64,000 bases of DNA, taken from contig NZ_JABBFW010000001.1 of the NCBI RefSeq assembly GCF_012927045.1, positions 186,001 to 250,000 of the forward strand. Direction: 5' to 3'. Within the stretch, counting starts at the first letter, position 1. Each line of letters begins with the position of its first letter. The notes beneath the pieces are model-generated. The model saw nothing but the letters and a program-made list of their open reading frames with translations. It was not told the DNA's origin and did not search any database. This document shows positions 1 to 11,266 of this stretch, piece by piece. The stretch is from Azohydromonas caseinilytica. GTDB taxonomy: Bacteria > Pseudomonadota > Gammaproteobacteria > Burkholderiales > Burkholderiaceae_C. Position numbers and translations under genes: made by a program.

Positions 1-1396
1 GCGCGCGCGGCCCGAACTCCATGCGGCCCTGGAACCAGCCGATCACCAGGTCCTGCGCCAGCAGCTGCGCCGCTTCGGCGGCCACGTCGTCCACGCGGCG
101 GTAGCTGAGCTTGGCCCACTTGAGCAGCTGCTCGATCTCGTCGTCGCCGTAGCCCGGGCCCCAGTAGGCATGCGTCATGGACCAGTCCGAGCGCGCCAGC
201 ACCGTGGGCACGGCATTGGGCGCGGCGCGGCTTTCCAGCGCCACCTCGCGGCCGGTGGCTGACGGCGTCGAGGTCTGCGTCGCGGCGGTGGCCGTGGTCG
301 CCGCCAGCACGGCCACGGCGCCGGCGCGCTCGCGCGCGTCCACCCACAGCGCCGCGCCCAGCGCGGTGCCGGCGTCGCCCGCGGCGGGCTGCACCCAGAC
401 CTGGTCGAACAGGCCCGCGTCGCGCAGCCGCGCGTTCATCACGCAGTTCAGCGCCACGCCCCCGGCCATGGCCAGCAGCGGCTCGCCGCTGGCCTCGCGC
501 AGCCAGGCCGCGAGCTGCAGCGCCGAGCGCTCCAGCACCTGCTGCAGCGAGGCGGCCAGGTCCAGGTGCACCTGCTCCAGCGCCGCGCCGCGCTCGCGCG
601 GCGGCACCAGCGCGGCCAGGTCGATGCGGTCGATCTCGTAGCGCCCGTCCGGATGCACGCGCACCTGGCGCTGCAGGGCCTCGGCAAAGCGCGGCTGGCC
701 CAGCGCGGCCAGCGCCATCACCTTGTACTCATCGCTGCTGTGCAGGAAACCGAGGTGGCTGGTGACGCGCTCGTAGAGCAGGCCCAGCGAGTGCGGCATG
801 TCCACCTCGCCCAGCGGCCGGTACACGCCCTCGGCCCACAGGCCGTAGGCGGTGGTGGCGTCCTCGCCGCGGCCGTCCAGCGTCATCACCGCGCAGCGCT
901 CGAAGGGCGCGGCCAGGAAGGCGCTGGCCTGGTGGCAGAGGTGGTGGTCGATGTAGTGCCACTGCCAGGGCCCGTCGAAGCGGCAGCCCTTGAAGCGCTT
1001 TTTCAGGTGGTGCGGCGCGCCGTCGGCGAGCTGGCGCGGGGCGTTGCTGACGTAGGCGGCGAACAGCGGGTCCCAGGGGTTGTCCCAGCCCGGCGCGGGT
1101 TGCGCCGACGGTTGCAGCGGCAAGGTGATGGTGTCGCCCGAGAGCCGGCCGCGGATGAAGCGCTGCGGGTCGTAGCTGTAGGCCACGTGGTCCACCTGCG
1201 CCAGCGTCAGCCCGGCCTCGGCCAGGCAGTAGTCGATGGCGTGGTAGGGCAGCTCCCAGGCCGTGAACGGCAGGGGCCGCTTGCCATGCTTGATGCGCGT
1301 GAAGCGCTCCTCCTCCGCGGCAGCGACCAGCCGGCCGTCGTGCACGAGGGCGGCGGAAGAGTCGTGGAAGGCTGCGTTGATGCCGAGTGTGATCAT
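1..1396 (-). CDS. NodU/CmcH-type carbamoyltransferase, C-terminus cut by window edge
   Basis: Reading from the ATG at 1396 down to the left edge gives about 465 residues with no stop. The start MITLGINAAFHDSSAALV and the following AAEEERFTRIKH segment are typical of the NodU/CmcH O-carbamoyltransferase family, which moves carbamoyl from carbamoyl phosphate to a hydroxyl on a sugar or antibiotic. Further in are HHLCHQASAF and a GGVALNCVMN glycine-rich motif, and the last readable residues (GRMEFGPRA) begin the conserved C-terminal domain, so roughly 100 residues lie outside. The start overlaps the upstream glycosyltransferase stop as ATGA. Membership of a glycan operon suggests a surface-polysaccharide sugar as substrate; that is inference. 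Confidence 0.85.
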   Translation of the reverse strand, partial: MITLGINAAFHDSSAALVHDGRLVAAAEEERFTRIKHGKRPLPFTAWELPYHAIDYCLAEAGLTLAQVDHVAYSYDPQRFIRGRLSGDTITLPLQPSAQPAPGWDNPWDPLFAAYVSNAPRQLADGAPHHLKKRFKGCRFDGPWQWHYIDHHLCHQASAFLAAPFERCAVMTLDGRGEDATTAYGLWAEGVYRPLGEVDMPHSLGLLYERVTSHLGFLHSSDEYKVMALAALGQPRFAEALQRQVRVHPDGRYEIDRIDLAALVPPRERGAALEQVHLDLAASLQQVLERSALQLAAWLREASGEPLLAMAGGVALNCVMNARLRDAGLFDQVWVQPAAGDAGTALGAALWVDARERAGAVAVLAATTATAATQTSTPSATGREVALESRAAPNAVPTVLARSDWSMTHAYWGPGYGDDEIEQLLKWAKLSYRRVDDVAAEAAQLLAQDLVIGWFQGRMEFGPRA

Positions 1397-2559
1397 CCGA
1401 GTGCCGTGACGGGGTGGGGAATGCAGGGGCTGGCGGGGTGCAGCGGCACGCCCGGCAGGGTCCCCATGAGCTCCAGCGCGGCCTGGGCCACCTCCTGCGG
1501 CGGCACGCGCTCCAGGCAGTCGTGATGACGCTCGGGGCACACGCTCTTGAGGCAGTGGCGGCAGGGCACGGGATGGTTGAGCACACGCGCGCGCGCCTGC
1601 CAGGGCGTGTGCTGCGGATTGGTCAGGGCGTAGAGCACCACCACCGGCGCGTCCAGCGCCGCGGCCAGGTGCGCCGGCGCGCTGTTGTTGCACAGCGTGA
1701 CCTGCGCCCCGGCGATCAGCGAGGCCAGTTCGCCCAGCGACAGCTGCCCGGCCAGCGAGATCGCCGGGCTGCGCATGGCGGCCATGGCCTGCTCCACCAG
1801 CGGCAGCTCGTCCGGGCCGCCGCTGAACACGGCCTGGCAGCCGGTGGCGTCCACCAGCGCCTGCGCCGCCTGGCCGAAGCGCTCGGCCGGCCAGCGGCGC
1901 GAGGCGGCGGTGGCGCCGGGATGCACCACGATGTAGGGCCGCGTCAGGTCGCCGCCGGCGCACTCGAACTTGTGGCGCATGGTCAGCGCCTCTTCGACCT
2001 TGAAGCGGAACATCAGGCGCTGCGCATCGGCCTGCAGCCCGACGTGGTGCACCAGGTCGAGCTGGCGCTGCGCCTCGTGGCGCATGCCGTCGGAGGGCAC
2101 CTCGGTGTCGGGCACCCAGTCGGTGAGCAGCTCGTAGGGGTTCTCGCGGCTGTAGGCCAGGCGCAGCGGGATGCCCGCCTGCAGGCACAGCAGCGCCGCG
2201 GGCAGCGCGCTCTGGGTGCAGACGGTGAAGATCACCGCGGCGTCGAAGCGGCGCGATTTCAGCGCCTCGATCAGCCGCTCCTCGGCCTGTCCCGGCTCCA
2301 GCGCGCGCTCAAGCGCGGCATCGGGCCGCTTGACCCAGGGCGCGTCGAAGGCCAGCACCTCGTCCACGACCGGCACATGCGAGGCCAGCGCCGCGCCGGC
2401 GCGCGAGGCCAGCAGCGTGATGTGCGCCTGCGGCAGCGAGGCGCGCAGCGCCACCAGCGCGGGCGTGGTCATGAGCAGGTCGCCCAGGTTGTCCAGCCGC
2501 ACGGCCAGCACCCGCTTCACGGACTGCCAGCGGCGCTGGCGTTCGCAGGGCGCGCTCAT
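1393..2559 (-). CDS. Glycosyltransferase family 9 (heptosyltransferase-like)
   Basis: The product has 388 residues. The N-terminal RLDNLGDLLMTTPAL (residues 21-35) is the GT9 signature, containing the conserved Asp of the WaaF/WaaC family. HPGATAASRRWPAERF (213-228) and FSGGPDE (245-251) form the nucleotide-sugar half, and CNNSAPAHLAAALDAPVV (290-307) is the typical C-terminal motif. The Cys-rich stretch near 333-350 is common in family members annotated as heptosyltransferases. The ATG is shared with the stop of the upstream phosphatase gene (ATGA) and the stop overlaps the downstream carbamoyltransferase start. It probably adds a sugar to LPS core or another surface glycan; donor and acceptor cannot be read from the sequence. 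Confidence 0.85.
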   Translation of the reverse strand: MSAPCERQRRWQSVKRVLAVRLDNLGDLLMTTPALVALRASLPQAHITLLASRAGAALASHVPVVDEVLAFDAPWVKRPDAALERALEPGQAEERLIEALKSRRFDAAVIFTVCTQSALPAALLCLQAGIPLRLAYSRENPYELLTDWVPDTEVPSDGMRHEAQRQLDLVHHVGLQADAQRLMFRFKVEEALTMRHKFECAGGDLTRPYIVVHPGATAASRRWPAERFGQAAQALVDATGCQAVFSGGPDELPLVEQAMAAMRSPAISLAGQLSLGELASLIAGAQVTLCNNSAPAHLAAALDAPVVVLYALTNPQHTPWQARARVLNHPVPCRHCLKSVCPERHHDCLERVPPQEVAQAALELMGTLPGVPLHPASPCIPHPVTALG

Positions 2560-3191
2560 GCCGCCACCCCGCTCATCCGGCCCGTGCCTGCAGCGGCGCC
2601 GGTGTGTGCTTGCGTCGCAAAGCTCATGTCGTCGTTCTCCAGAATGAATCGGGCCGCGTCGTGCAGGTCCTTGGCGCGGTGCCGCGGCCGGCGCAGCGGG
2701 GTGAACTGCCACAGCGTCTCGTGGCCCACGTCCAGCAGCAGGCCGCGGCAGCCCGCGCGCTGCCCGGCCTCCACGTCGTTGAGGATGTCGCCCACCATCC
2801 AGGAGCGCGCCAGGTCCAGCCGCAGCTCGGCCGCGGCCCGCAGCAGCAGCCCCGGCGCGGGCTTGCGGCACGCGCAGCCGGCCTCGGGCGCATGCGGGCA
2901 GAAATAGAAACCGTCGAGCCGCACGCCGGCCTCGCGCAGCAGCCGCTCCTGCAGGGCCCGGCGCAGCGTCCCGAACTCGGCCGCGCTGAAGTACCCCAGC
3001 GCCAGCCCCGGCTGGTTGCTGATGACGACCAGCGCGTAGCCCGCGTCGCGCAGCCGCTGCAGCGCCGCCAGTGCGCGCGGCGTGAAGCGCAGCCGCGCGG
3101 GGTCGGCGCTGTAGGGCACGTCCTCGATGAGCGTGCCGTCCTTGTCCAGGAACACCGCCGGGCGCGGGGCCGCGGCGCCGTCAGGCCTCAT
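2556..3191 (-). CDS. HAD-superfamily heptose-bisphosphate phosphatase-like protein (GmhB type)
   Basis: This 211-residue protein has the HAD nucleophile motif DKDGT at 16-20 (Asp16 nucleophile, Asp18 acid/base), motif II SNQ at 58-60, Lys110, and the GD/ND acid pair near 135 and 139. The zinc-binding residues Cys98, His100, Cys106 and Cys108 (CPH...CAC) mark the GmhB/HisB-N subgroup, which dephosphorylates D-glycero-D-manno-heptose 1,7-bisphosphate or, in HisB, histidinol phosphate. A glycosyltransferase on either side favours a nucleotide-heptose role. The start at 3191 gives an ATGA overlap with the upstream glycosyltransferase; an upstream extension in the same frame would only read antisense through that gene. 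A C-terminal tail of about 45 residues is unusual in length. Confidence 0.8.
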   Translation of the reverse strand: MRPDGAAAPRPAVFLDKDGTLIEDVPYSADPARLRFTPRALAALQRLRDAGYALVVISNQPGLALGYFSAAEFGTLRRALQERLLREAGVRLDGFYFCPHAPEAGCACRKPAPGLLLRAAAELRLDLARSWMVGDILNDVEAGQRAGCRGLLLDVGHETLWQFTPLRRPRHRAKDLHDAARFILENDDMSFATQAHTGAAAGTGRMSGVAA

Positions 3192-4480
3192 GCCATGGCT
3201 CCCGGCTGCGACTTCAGCTCGGCAGCGGGCACGGCCGCCGCCTCGCGCGGGCGGCGCACGCCCTGGTACACGCCCAGCAGTTCGTCGGCCACGCGGTCCC
3301 AGGTGAACATGGCCCGCACGCGGCGGATGCCGGCACGGCCCAGCGCATGCGCCAGCACCGGGTTGTCGTGCAGATGCGCAATGCGCTGCGCCAGCGCCGC
3401 CGGGTCGCGCGGCGGCACCAGGAAGCCGGTGACGCCGTCGTCCACCGAATACTTGATGCCGCCCACGTCCGAGCCGATCACCGGCACCCCGCAGGCCATG
3501 GCCTCCAGCGGCGTGATGCCGAAGGGCTCGTACCAGGGCGTGGTCACGAACACGTCGGCCGCGCCGTAGCACTCGGGCAGCTGCTCGCGCCGGCGCTGGC
3601 CGGTGAACACCACCCGGTCCGCCACGCCGAGATCGTGCGCCAGCGCGCGCAGGCGGCCGATCTCGGGCGTGAGCCGCTCGTCGGGCTCGGCCGCGTCGCC
3701 ACCGACGATCAGCAGCTTGAGCTTGGGGACGTGCTGCAGCTGCGCCACGGCGCGCACCACGTTGTCCACGCCCTTGCGCGGCACCAGGCGACCGAGCTGC
3801 AGCACCACGAAATCGTCCGGCGCCAGGCCCAGGCGGCGCCGCGCGCGCGCCTTGTCCACCGGCGAGAACTCCTCCAGATCCACGCCGCAGGGCACGGTGA
3901 CGATGCGGCGCTCGTCGGCGCCGTACAGCCGCAGCAGGTCGAGGCGGTCCTGCGGGCACTCGGCCACCACGCGGTCGGCCAGGCGCACGATGCGCTCCTC
4001 GATGGCGGTGCGCATGGGCGGGAAGGCATCGGCGCTGCCCTGGTGCTCGCGCCGCACCAGGCCCAGCGCGTGGAAGGTCATGACCAGCGGCAGCCCGAAG
4101 CTGGCCTTCAGCCGCAGCCCCACCAGCCCGGACATGAAGAAGTTGGCGTGCACCACGTCGTAGGGCACGCTGTGCGCCAGCAGCTGCCGCGCCGCGCGCG
4201 TGAAGGCCGGCATGTGCGCAAGCAACTGCTCCTTGGGCACGAAATGCGCGGGGCCGGCCGGGATGTGCAGCACGCGCACGCCCGGGCGCAGGTCCACCGC
4301 CGCGGGCAGCGACGCATCGTCGCGCCGCGTCAGCACGTCCACATGGTGGCCGCGCTTGGCCAGACTGCGCGCCACATGCGCGACGTAGGTGTTTTGACCG
4401 CCCGAGTCGACCCCGCCGAGCGTGGCGAGCGGCGAGGCGTGTTCGCTGATCAAGGCGATGCGCAGCGGCGGAGAACTCAT
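3188..4480 (-). CDS. Group 1 (GT4-like) glycosyltransferase
   Basis: This 430-residue GT-B-fold enzyme opens with MSSPPLRIALISEHASPL and a GGVDSGGQNTYV loop like those of sucrose-phosphate-synthase-like GT4 enzymes. The C-terminal half carries QLGRLVPRKGVDNVV, the donor-binding EPFGITPLEAMACGVPVIGS with its E-x7-E arrangement, and a GGIKY segment. It is retaining and cytoplasmic by family analogy. It is the first gene of a four-gene minus operon in which every junction is an ATGA overlap. The gene upstream is divergent, across about 520 noncoding bases, so the promoter should lie in that gap. Confidence 0.88.
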   Translation of the reverse strand: MSSPPLRIALISEHASPLATLGGVDSGGQNTYVAHVARSLAKRGHHVDVLTRRDDASLPAAVDLRPGVRVLHIPAGPAHFVPKEQLLAHMPAFTRAARQLLAHSVPYDVVHANFFMSGLVGLRLKASFGLPLVMTFHALGLVRREHQGSADAFPPMRTAIEERIVRLADRVVAECPQDRLDLLRLYGADERRIVTVPCGVDLEEFSPVDKARARRRLGLAPDDFVVLQLGRLVPRKGVDNVVRAVAQLQHVPKLKLLIVGGDAAEPDERLTPEIGRLRALAHDLGVADRVVFTGQRRREQLPECYGAADVFVTTPWYEPFGITPLEAMACGVPVIGSDVGGIKYSVDDGVTGFLVPPRDPAALAQRIAHLHDNPVLAHALGRAGIRRVRAMFTWDRVADELLGVYQGVRRPREAAAVPAAELKSQPGAMA

Positions 4481-5000
4481 GAGGCCAATCCCATTGCAGC
4501 GGTGTCGTTTTCCAAGGCAATCGCCGTGCCCCTATTCCCCGCTTGCGGGGTTGGCGCGGTGTGAGTGCGAAAGGGCCTTGACAAGGACTCTTCCTGGCCC
4601 TGCAACCTGGCACCTTGCTTGCCCTCGAAGCGCCAGGACGACCAGACCCAGGCCTTGGCGGGTACTCCCGTGGAGGGCCGGGGCGGGTTCGGTCCAGTGC
4701 GGTACCGACCGCGACGACGCGCCTTGCGGCACCGATCGCGCTGTGTGGGCACCCGGTGTCGCCGCTCCGGGTCGGGCGGCATGAGCCGGCCGCCACGGCG
4801 CGGAACCCGGCACGCCGGCCAGGGTTGCGCTGTCAACGTCAGCGGCCCCTGCGCCGCTAGACTGCCCCGGACCGCCCGTACCGCTTCCGCCTTGGCGCCC
4901 ACGCCGCGGCGCCCTTCCCTCCACCGCGAGCAACGATGACGCACCCTGTCCTGTCTTTCGCGCCGCACGGGCACCATGCTTGCCCGGCAGCGTGCCTGTG
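4481..5000. other. 520-base noncoding gap between divergent genes
   Basis: No ORF here has codon use or a start signal that I trust; those present are shadows. The gap must hold promoters for the glycan operon (minus) and the sensor kinase (plus). TAGACT at 4858-4863 resembles the CTAGAnT -10 elements seen before other genes in this window and could serve the kinase, but no good -35 is paired with it. TTGACA at 4577 on plus and its complement TGTCAA near 4830 have no -10 at a workable distance. Confidence 0.5.
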
Positions 5001-7985
<2,985 letters not shown>

Positions 7986-8009
7986 CCCGTGGAGAGCAGT
8001 GGCCGCAGG

Positions 8010-8039
8010 ACGCCAAGAAGGCCCCGGCTTCGTTGGCGT
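8010..8039 (+). terminator. Hairpin downstream of sensor kinase
   Basis: ACGCCAA at 8010-8016 pairs with TTGGCGT at 8033-8039, with partial GAAG/CTTC pairing inside. It starts 25 bases after the kinase stop. There is no T-tract, so it may be an mRNA-end stabiliser rather than a Rho-independent terminator. Confidence 0.4.
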
Positions 8040-8078
8040 GCGGATGGCGGATGACGGCGCAGGCCGTAGAAGGAATGT

Positions 8079-8106
8079 CGTCATGCCCGCCTGCGCGGGC
8101 ATGACG
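8079..8106. repeat. REP-like palindrome CGTCATGCCCGC...GGCATGACG
   Basis: A near-perfect inverted repeat, GTCATGCCCGC against GCGGGCATGAC, around a short centre in the gap between convergent genes. It belongs to the same sequence type (GTCATnCCCGC, CAGGCGGG) as the elements at 48259-48414 and more loosely 21138-21165, consistent with a dispersed intergenic repeat family. Confidence 0.6.
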
Positions 8107-8143
8107 AGGCAGGGTACGAAGCGCCCCGGCTGACGGGCGGCGT

Positions 8144-8719
8144 TCAGCGCTCGTCGCCCTCCTCGTCATCCTCACCCGCGTCGCCCAGGTCGGGCACGTC
8201 GCCGCTGTCGTCGGCGTCCAGGCCCTCGTCGTCCTCGACGTTGGCATCGGCCTCTTCCTCTTCGTCGAGGTCTTCCTCCAGGTCATCGTCGTCCTCCAGG
8301 GTGGAGGCATTGACCATGTCGGCGGCGGCGTCCTCGCGGGCGCGGGCCTCCTCGGGCGACATGCCGGCGCTGGCGTCGCCGTTGAAGTCGCCGTCCACCA
8401 GCGTGTCGATGTCGCCCACGGTCTGGATGCTGTCGGGCGCGATGTCGGCGGCCTCGTTGCCGGCGTCGCTGCCGGCGCTGCGGCGCTCGCCCGTGCCCTG
8501 GGAATCGCTGTCGGCCGACAGGGCCTCGGGGCCGCTCATGGGCCGCAGGCTGTCGGGCTCGGCGATGGAGTCCAGCGTGCCGCCGGGATTGAGATCGTCC
8601 TCCAGGCCCGCGATGTCGCTGCCGGAGTCGGTGGTATCGCTGGGGCCCAGCGCCGCCGTGTCGCGGCCGGAAACCGGCACGGGGGTCTGGTCGGGTCCGA
8701 GGATGGAACTGGTGGCCAT
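8144..8719 (-). CDS. Highly acidic low-complexity protein of unknown function
   Basis: The 191-residue product has no signal peptide, membrane segment or recognisable domain. Residues 1-130 are rich in Asp, Ser, Gly, Pro and Ala. The last 55 are dominated by Asp and Glu, with runs such as EDDDDLEEDLDEEEE. The start at 8719 has a good Shine-Dalgarno (AAGGAGCAC), which rules out the longer frame. It is divergent from the Gln-rich gene 124 bases away, so the two may share a control region. An intrinsically disordered protein is likely; similar proteins are annotated in Comamonadaceae without function. Confidence 0.75.
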   Translation of the reverse strand: MATSSILGPDQTPVPVSGRDTAALGPSDTTDSGSDIAGLEDDLNPGGTLDSIAEPDSLRPMSGPEALSADSDSQGTGERRSAGSDAGNEAADIAPDSIQTVGDIDTLVDGDFNGDASAGMSPEEARAREDAAADMVNASTLEDDDDLEEDLDEEEEADANVEDDEGLDADDSGDVPDLGDAGEDDEEGDER

Positions 8720-8843
8720 GGTGTGCTCCTTGTCGTTGCCCCGAAATCGGCAAGCGCCATGCCGCGCCGCACTGGGCACAGGCGTTGCCGACCTGGAGGG
8801 CGTACGGCCCCCGGTGGCCGCAGCCCTTTCAGAGGAGACCGAC

Positions 8844-9527
8844 ATGAGCCGCAAGCAGGACCCCAACCAGGACCCGGACCTGAGCAAGCAGATGGGCAAC
8901 AACCCCTCCGACGCCGGGTCGAACCGGCAGCAACAGCAGCAGCAAGGCCAGCAAGGCCAGCAAGGCGCGCAGGGCTCCGACGAGCAGCGTGTGAGCAGCT
9001 CGGTGGGCAGCGAGCAGGGCCATGCGCGCGTCACCCCCGGCGGCGGCCAGAGCGCGCAGCACAGCCAGAGCGCACGCGGCGCCGGCCAGTTCGGCGACGA
9101 CCAGGGCGGCGCGGACATGGCACGGGCGCAGAATCAGGGCCAGGGACGCGACCGCTCCGCCGGCTACAGCGCCAGCACGCAGGTCCAGCAGCAGCCGCCG
9201 CAACAGCAGCAGCCCGGGCGGCAGCAGGCCGGCGAGGACCAGCAGGCGCAGCAGTCCCAACAGCAGCAGCAGCAGCAGCCCCAGCAGCAGAACCTGCAGG
9301 AAGCGGTACGCACGGCGCAGCAGAACGCCGAGAGCCAGAAGGCTCAGCAGCAGCAGAGCGCGGGCGGGACGCTGCAGCAAGGCAGCAACGGTCCGCAGAA
9401 CCCGGCGGCCAGCGGCTCGCACCAGACGCTGCAGCCCCACTCCAGCGGCCATGACCAACCCGGCAAGAGCGCGGGCCGCACCAACAGCAACGACGACTCC
9501 GGCAACAGCCCGCACCGGGGCGGCTGA
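8844..9527 (+). CDS. Gln-rich low-complexity protein of unknown function
   Basis: The 227-residue product starts at ATG 8844 behind a strong AGAGGAGA ribosome site. It is built almost entirely of Gln, Gly, Ser, Asn and Ala, with poly-Gln runs of six and seven residues and repeated QQG units. It has no Cys, no transmembrane helix and no catalytic motif. It is hydrophilic throughout, ends in a His/Arg/Gly tail (SPHRGG), and is probably disordered. The good ribosome site and the divergent pairing with the acidic gene argue that it is real rather than a by-product of CAG repeats. Confidence 0.7.
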   Translation: MSRKQDPNQDPDLSKQMGNNPSDAGSNRQQQQQQGQQGQQGAQGSDEQRVSSSVGSEQGHARVTPGGGQSAQHSQSARGAGQFGDDQGGADMARAQNQGQGRDRSAGYSASTQVQQQPPQQQQPGRQQAGEDQQAQQSQQQQQQQPQQQNLQEAVRTAQQNAESQKAQQQQSAGGTLQQGSNGPQNPAASGSHQTLQPHSSGHDQPGKSAGRTNSNDDSGNSPHRGG

Positions 9528-9846
9528 GCCGCATCCCACTCAGTCCTTGAACACGGGAAGTCCGTTCGTGCTGAGGTATCGAAGTACGAACGGGCGCTGC
9601 GGCCTGCCGCGCAGCAGGGGCCGTTCACCCTTCGATCCTTCAGGGCGAACAAAAATCAAAGTTCCGAAGTTTCCTGTAGTCCTGGCCGTGAGCGTGTAGG
9701 CGGCGCCTCGAAGGCTTTTACGAGCGGGGATGAAGGCGAAGCCCGGGAGCAGGGGCGTACCCATCGCGGTGTCCCGCCATGACGACAGCCGGGAGCTGGT
9801 CATGGCGGAACAGCGCGTGCCAATCCACCGCCGGGGTGGGACCGCT
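9528..9846. other. 319-base intergenic gap with dispersed repeats
   Basis: The gap separates the ends of the convergent Gln-rich and lipocalin-fusion genes. It holds two inverted copies of a GTTCGCCCTGAGGTATCGAAG-like repeat (annotated separately) and a G+C-rich hairpin between them. The rest shows no gene. Confidence 0.6.
9562..9650. repeat. Inverted pair of GTTCG-CTGAGGTATCGAAG dispersed repeats
   Basis: The left copy lies at 9562-9584 (GTTCGTGCTGAGGTATCGAAG) and the right at 9628-9650 (CTTCGATCCTTCAGGGCGAAC), in opposite orientation. They match the perfect pair at 16502-16597 with a few changes. The left copy is itself flanked by GTTCGT and ACGAAC. The pair sits between convergent gene ends, the usual place for this abundant type of repeat in Burkholderiales. 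Confidence 0.65.
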
Positions 9847-10758
9847 TCAGGAGCGGTGCACGCCCTGGGGCGTGCGCATCAGCTGCGTGGTGTCGAAGCC
9901 CTGGGCACGGGCGTGCAGCAGAAGACGCTGCAATTGCGAGTCGTCCATGAAGGGCGATCGCGACAGCAGCCACAGGTGCTTGCGGTCGGGCGTGCCGACC
10001 ACGGCGGCGCCGTAGTCGGGATCGACATGCAGCACCCAGTACGGCGCCCAGGAGCCGGGCAGCCAGCGCAGCGCCTTGGGCATGAAGCAGACCTCCAGCT
10101 TCGCACCGTCGGAGCCGGTGGGGCGGGCCACGCCGCGCACCTCTTCGAGCACGCCGTCGCGGGTGTAGCAGCTGTTGACGATGCGCAGCCGGTCGCGGCC
10201 GAGCAGCGTGTAGGTGGCGGTGACGTCGCTGTCGCACTCGCGCTCGGTGGTGAGCGGCAGCCGCGCGATCTCGAACCAGCGCCCGGCGTAGCGGCGCAGG
10301 TCCAGCAGCGGCGCGGTCGCCACCGGCGCCTGCCGCGCGACGCGGAAATGCGCCACGGCCAGCGGCACGGCGGTGGCCATCAGCGTGGCCACCAGCTTGG
10401 GATTGACGCGGTTGCGCACCGTCAGCGGCAGCAGCGGCCAGAGGAACGCGCTGAGCTGGGCCCAGGGCAGCTGCGCCAGCCAGCTGGAGCCCGTGCTCAC
10501 GGCGCTGGTGTCGGCCACGCCACGCTTGTGGCGGAAGAGACGGCGCAGCACCACGCCGCCGACCATGCTGGCCGCGCCGGCCCCCAGCGTGGGCAGCTTG
10601 TCGTGGACCTGCTGGCCGATGCGGCTGGCGTGCTGGCGCAGCCGCTGTTCCCGCGCCAGGATGGCCATCTCGGCCGCCAGGATCTGGCTGTCGAGGCTGG
10701 CGGGCGCGATGCCGCCCGGTACTTCAGGGCGTGCCGGCGACTGAAGCTGGGCGCTCAT
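9847..10758 (-). CDS. Lipocalin-domain protein with long N-terminal extension
   Basis: The product has 303 residues. Residues 152-300 form a Blc-type bacterial lipocalin, with the YAGRWFEIARLP motif (Gly159-x-Trp161), a TYTLLGRDRLRIVN strand, CFMPKALRW, and WVLHVDPDYGAAVVG. Such proteins bind lipophilic ligands, usually as outer-membrane lipoproteins. Here no lipoprotein signal is present; instead there is a 150-residue N-terminus with a charged helix (about 25-55) and hydrophobic stretches near 60-72, 103-113 and 122-137. It overlaps the upstream YqjE-like gene by 35 bases, so the two are translationally coupled. A GGAG ribosome site precedes 10758. The role is probably envelope stress, by context. 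Confidence 0.75.
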   Translation of the reverse strand: MSAQLQSPARPEVPGGIAPASLDSQILAAEMAILAREQRLRQHASRIGQQVHDKLPTLGAGAASMVGGVVLRRLFRHKRGVADTSAVSTGSSWLAQLPWAQLSAFLWPLLPLTVRNRVNPKLVATLMATAVPLAVAHFRVARQAPVATAPLLDLRRYAGRWFEIARLPLTTERECDSDVTATYTLLGRDRLRIVNSCYTRDGVLEEVRGVARPTGSDGAKLEVCFMPKALRWLPGSWAPYWVLHVDPDYGAAVVGTPDRKHLWLLSRSPFMDDSQLQRLLLHARAQGFDTTQLMRTPQGVHRS

Positions 10759-11266
10759 CGGGGGCTCCTGCGGAAGGGGTGGAAAGGTCGGTCCCCGCGC
10801 CACGGCGCGGGGACGGCTCGGGCGAGCGCAGCGTCAGCCGCCGCAGCGTGGCCGGCAAGGCCAGGTAGCGCGCCAGTGTCAAGGCCCGCTTGACCGCCAG
10901 CCAGGCCGCGCCCAGGTTGAGCAGCAGGATCAGCAGCAGCGCCCAGCCCCAGGCCAGGCCGGCCTGGACCAGGGCGATGCCGATACCGACCCACAGCGCC
11001 AGCCACGCCGTGCACAGCAGCACGCCCGCGGCTATCACCAGACCGACCATCTGCGCCAATGCCAGGCCCGAGCGCTTGAGCTCCAGCGCCAGCAGGTGCA
11101 CGCGGTCGCTCACCAGGCCGGGGAGCTCACGCAGCAACTGCTTGACGTTGGTCAGCAGCGAGTCGGAAGGATTCACCCCGTCCAGGCCGGGCGGGACCGC
11201 GTCGGGCGCGGCCGTGGCCTGGGCGGTGGTGGCCTGGGATGCGGGCTGAGGCTGCAGGTCGTCCAT
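10724..11266 (-). CDS. YqjE-like (phage-holin-family) inner-membrane protein
   Basis: The 180-residue protein has an Ala/Pro/Gln-rich start, then a conserved LLRELPGLVSDRVHLLALELKRSG amphipathic segment (about residues 40-64) and two transmembrane helices (about 65-92 and 95-120). This is the YqjE/DUF1469 pattern; the phage-holin label is only a family name and nothing here is phage. It lies between a DUF883 (YqjD-like) gene and the lipocalin-fusion gene, like the E. coli yqjCDEK order. ATG 11266 overlaps the DUF883 stop by one base (TGATG). The tail is a charged Pro/Ser-rich stretch. Confidence 0.75.
   Translation of the reverse strand: MDDLQPQPASQATTAQATAAPDAVPPGLDGVNPSDSLLTNVKQLLRELPGLVSDRVHLLALELKRSGLALAQMVGLVIAAGVLLCTAWLALWVGIGIALVQAGLAWGWALLLILLLNLGAAWLAVKRALTLARYLALPATLRRLTLRSPEPSPRRGAGTDLSTPSAGAPDERPASVAGTP

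Noticed and set aside
4577-4606. TTGACA as a -35 element
   Set aside because: No -10-like hexamer follows at 16-18 bases.
3192-4796. Long N-terminal extension of the HAD phosphatase frame
   Set aside because: It runs in another frame through the whole glycosyltransferase gene; the ATGA start at 3191 fits the operon pattern.
8931-9300. CRISPR-like array from repeated CAGCAG units
   Set aside because: The repeats are in-frame Gln codons without regular spacers.
10724-11266. Phage origin for the holin-family gene
   Set aside because: The YqjE/DUF1469 name comes from hydropathy; neighbours are DUF883 and lipocalin genes, with no lysis or phage gene.
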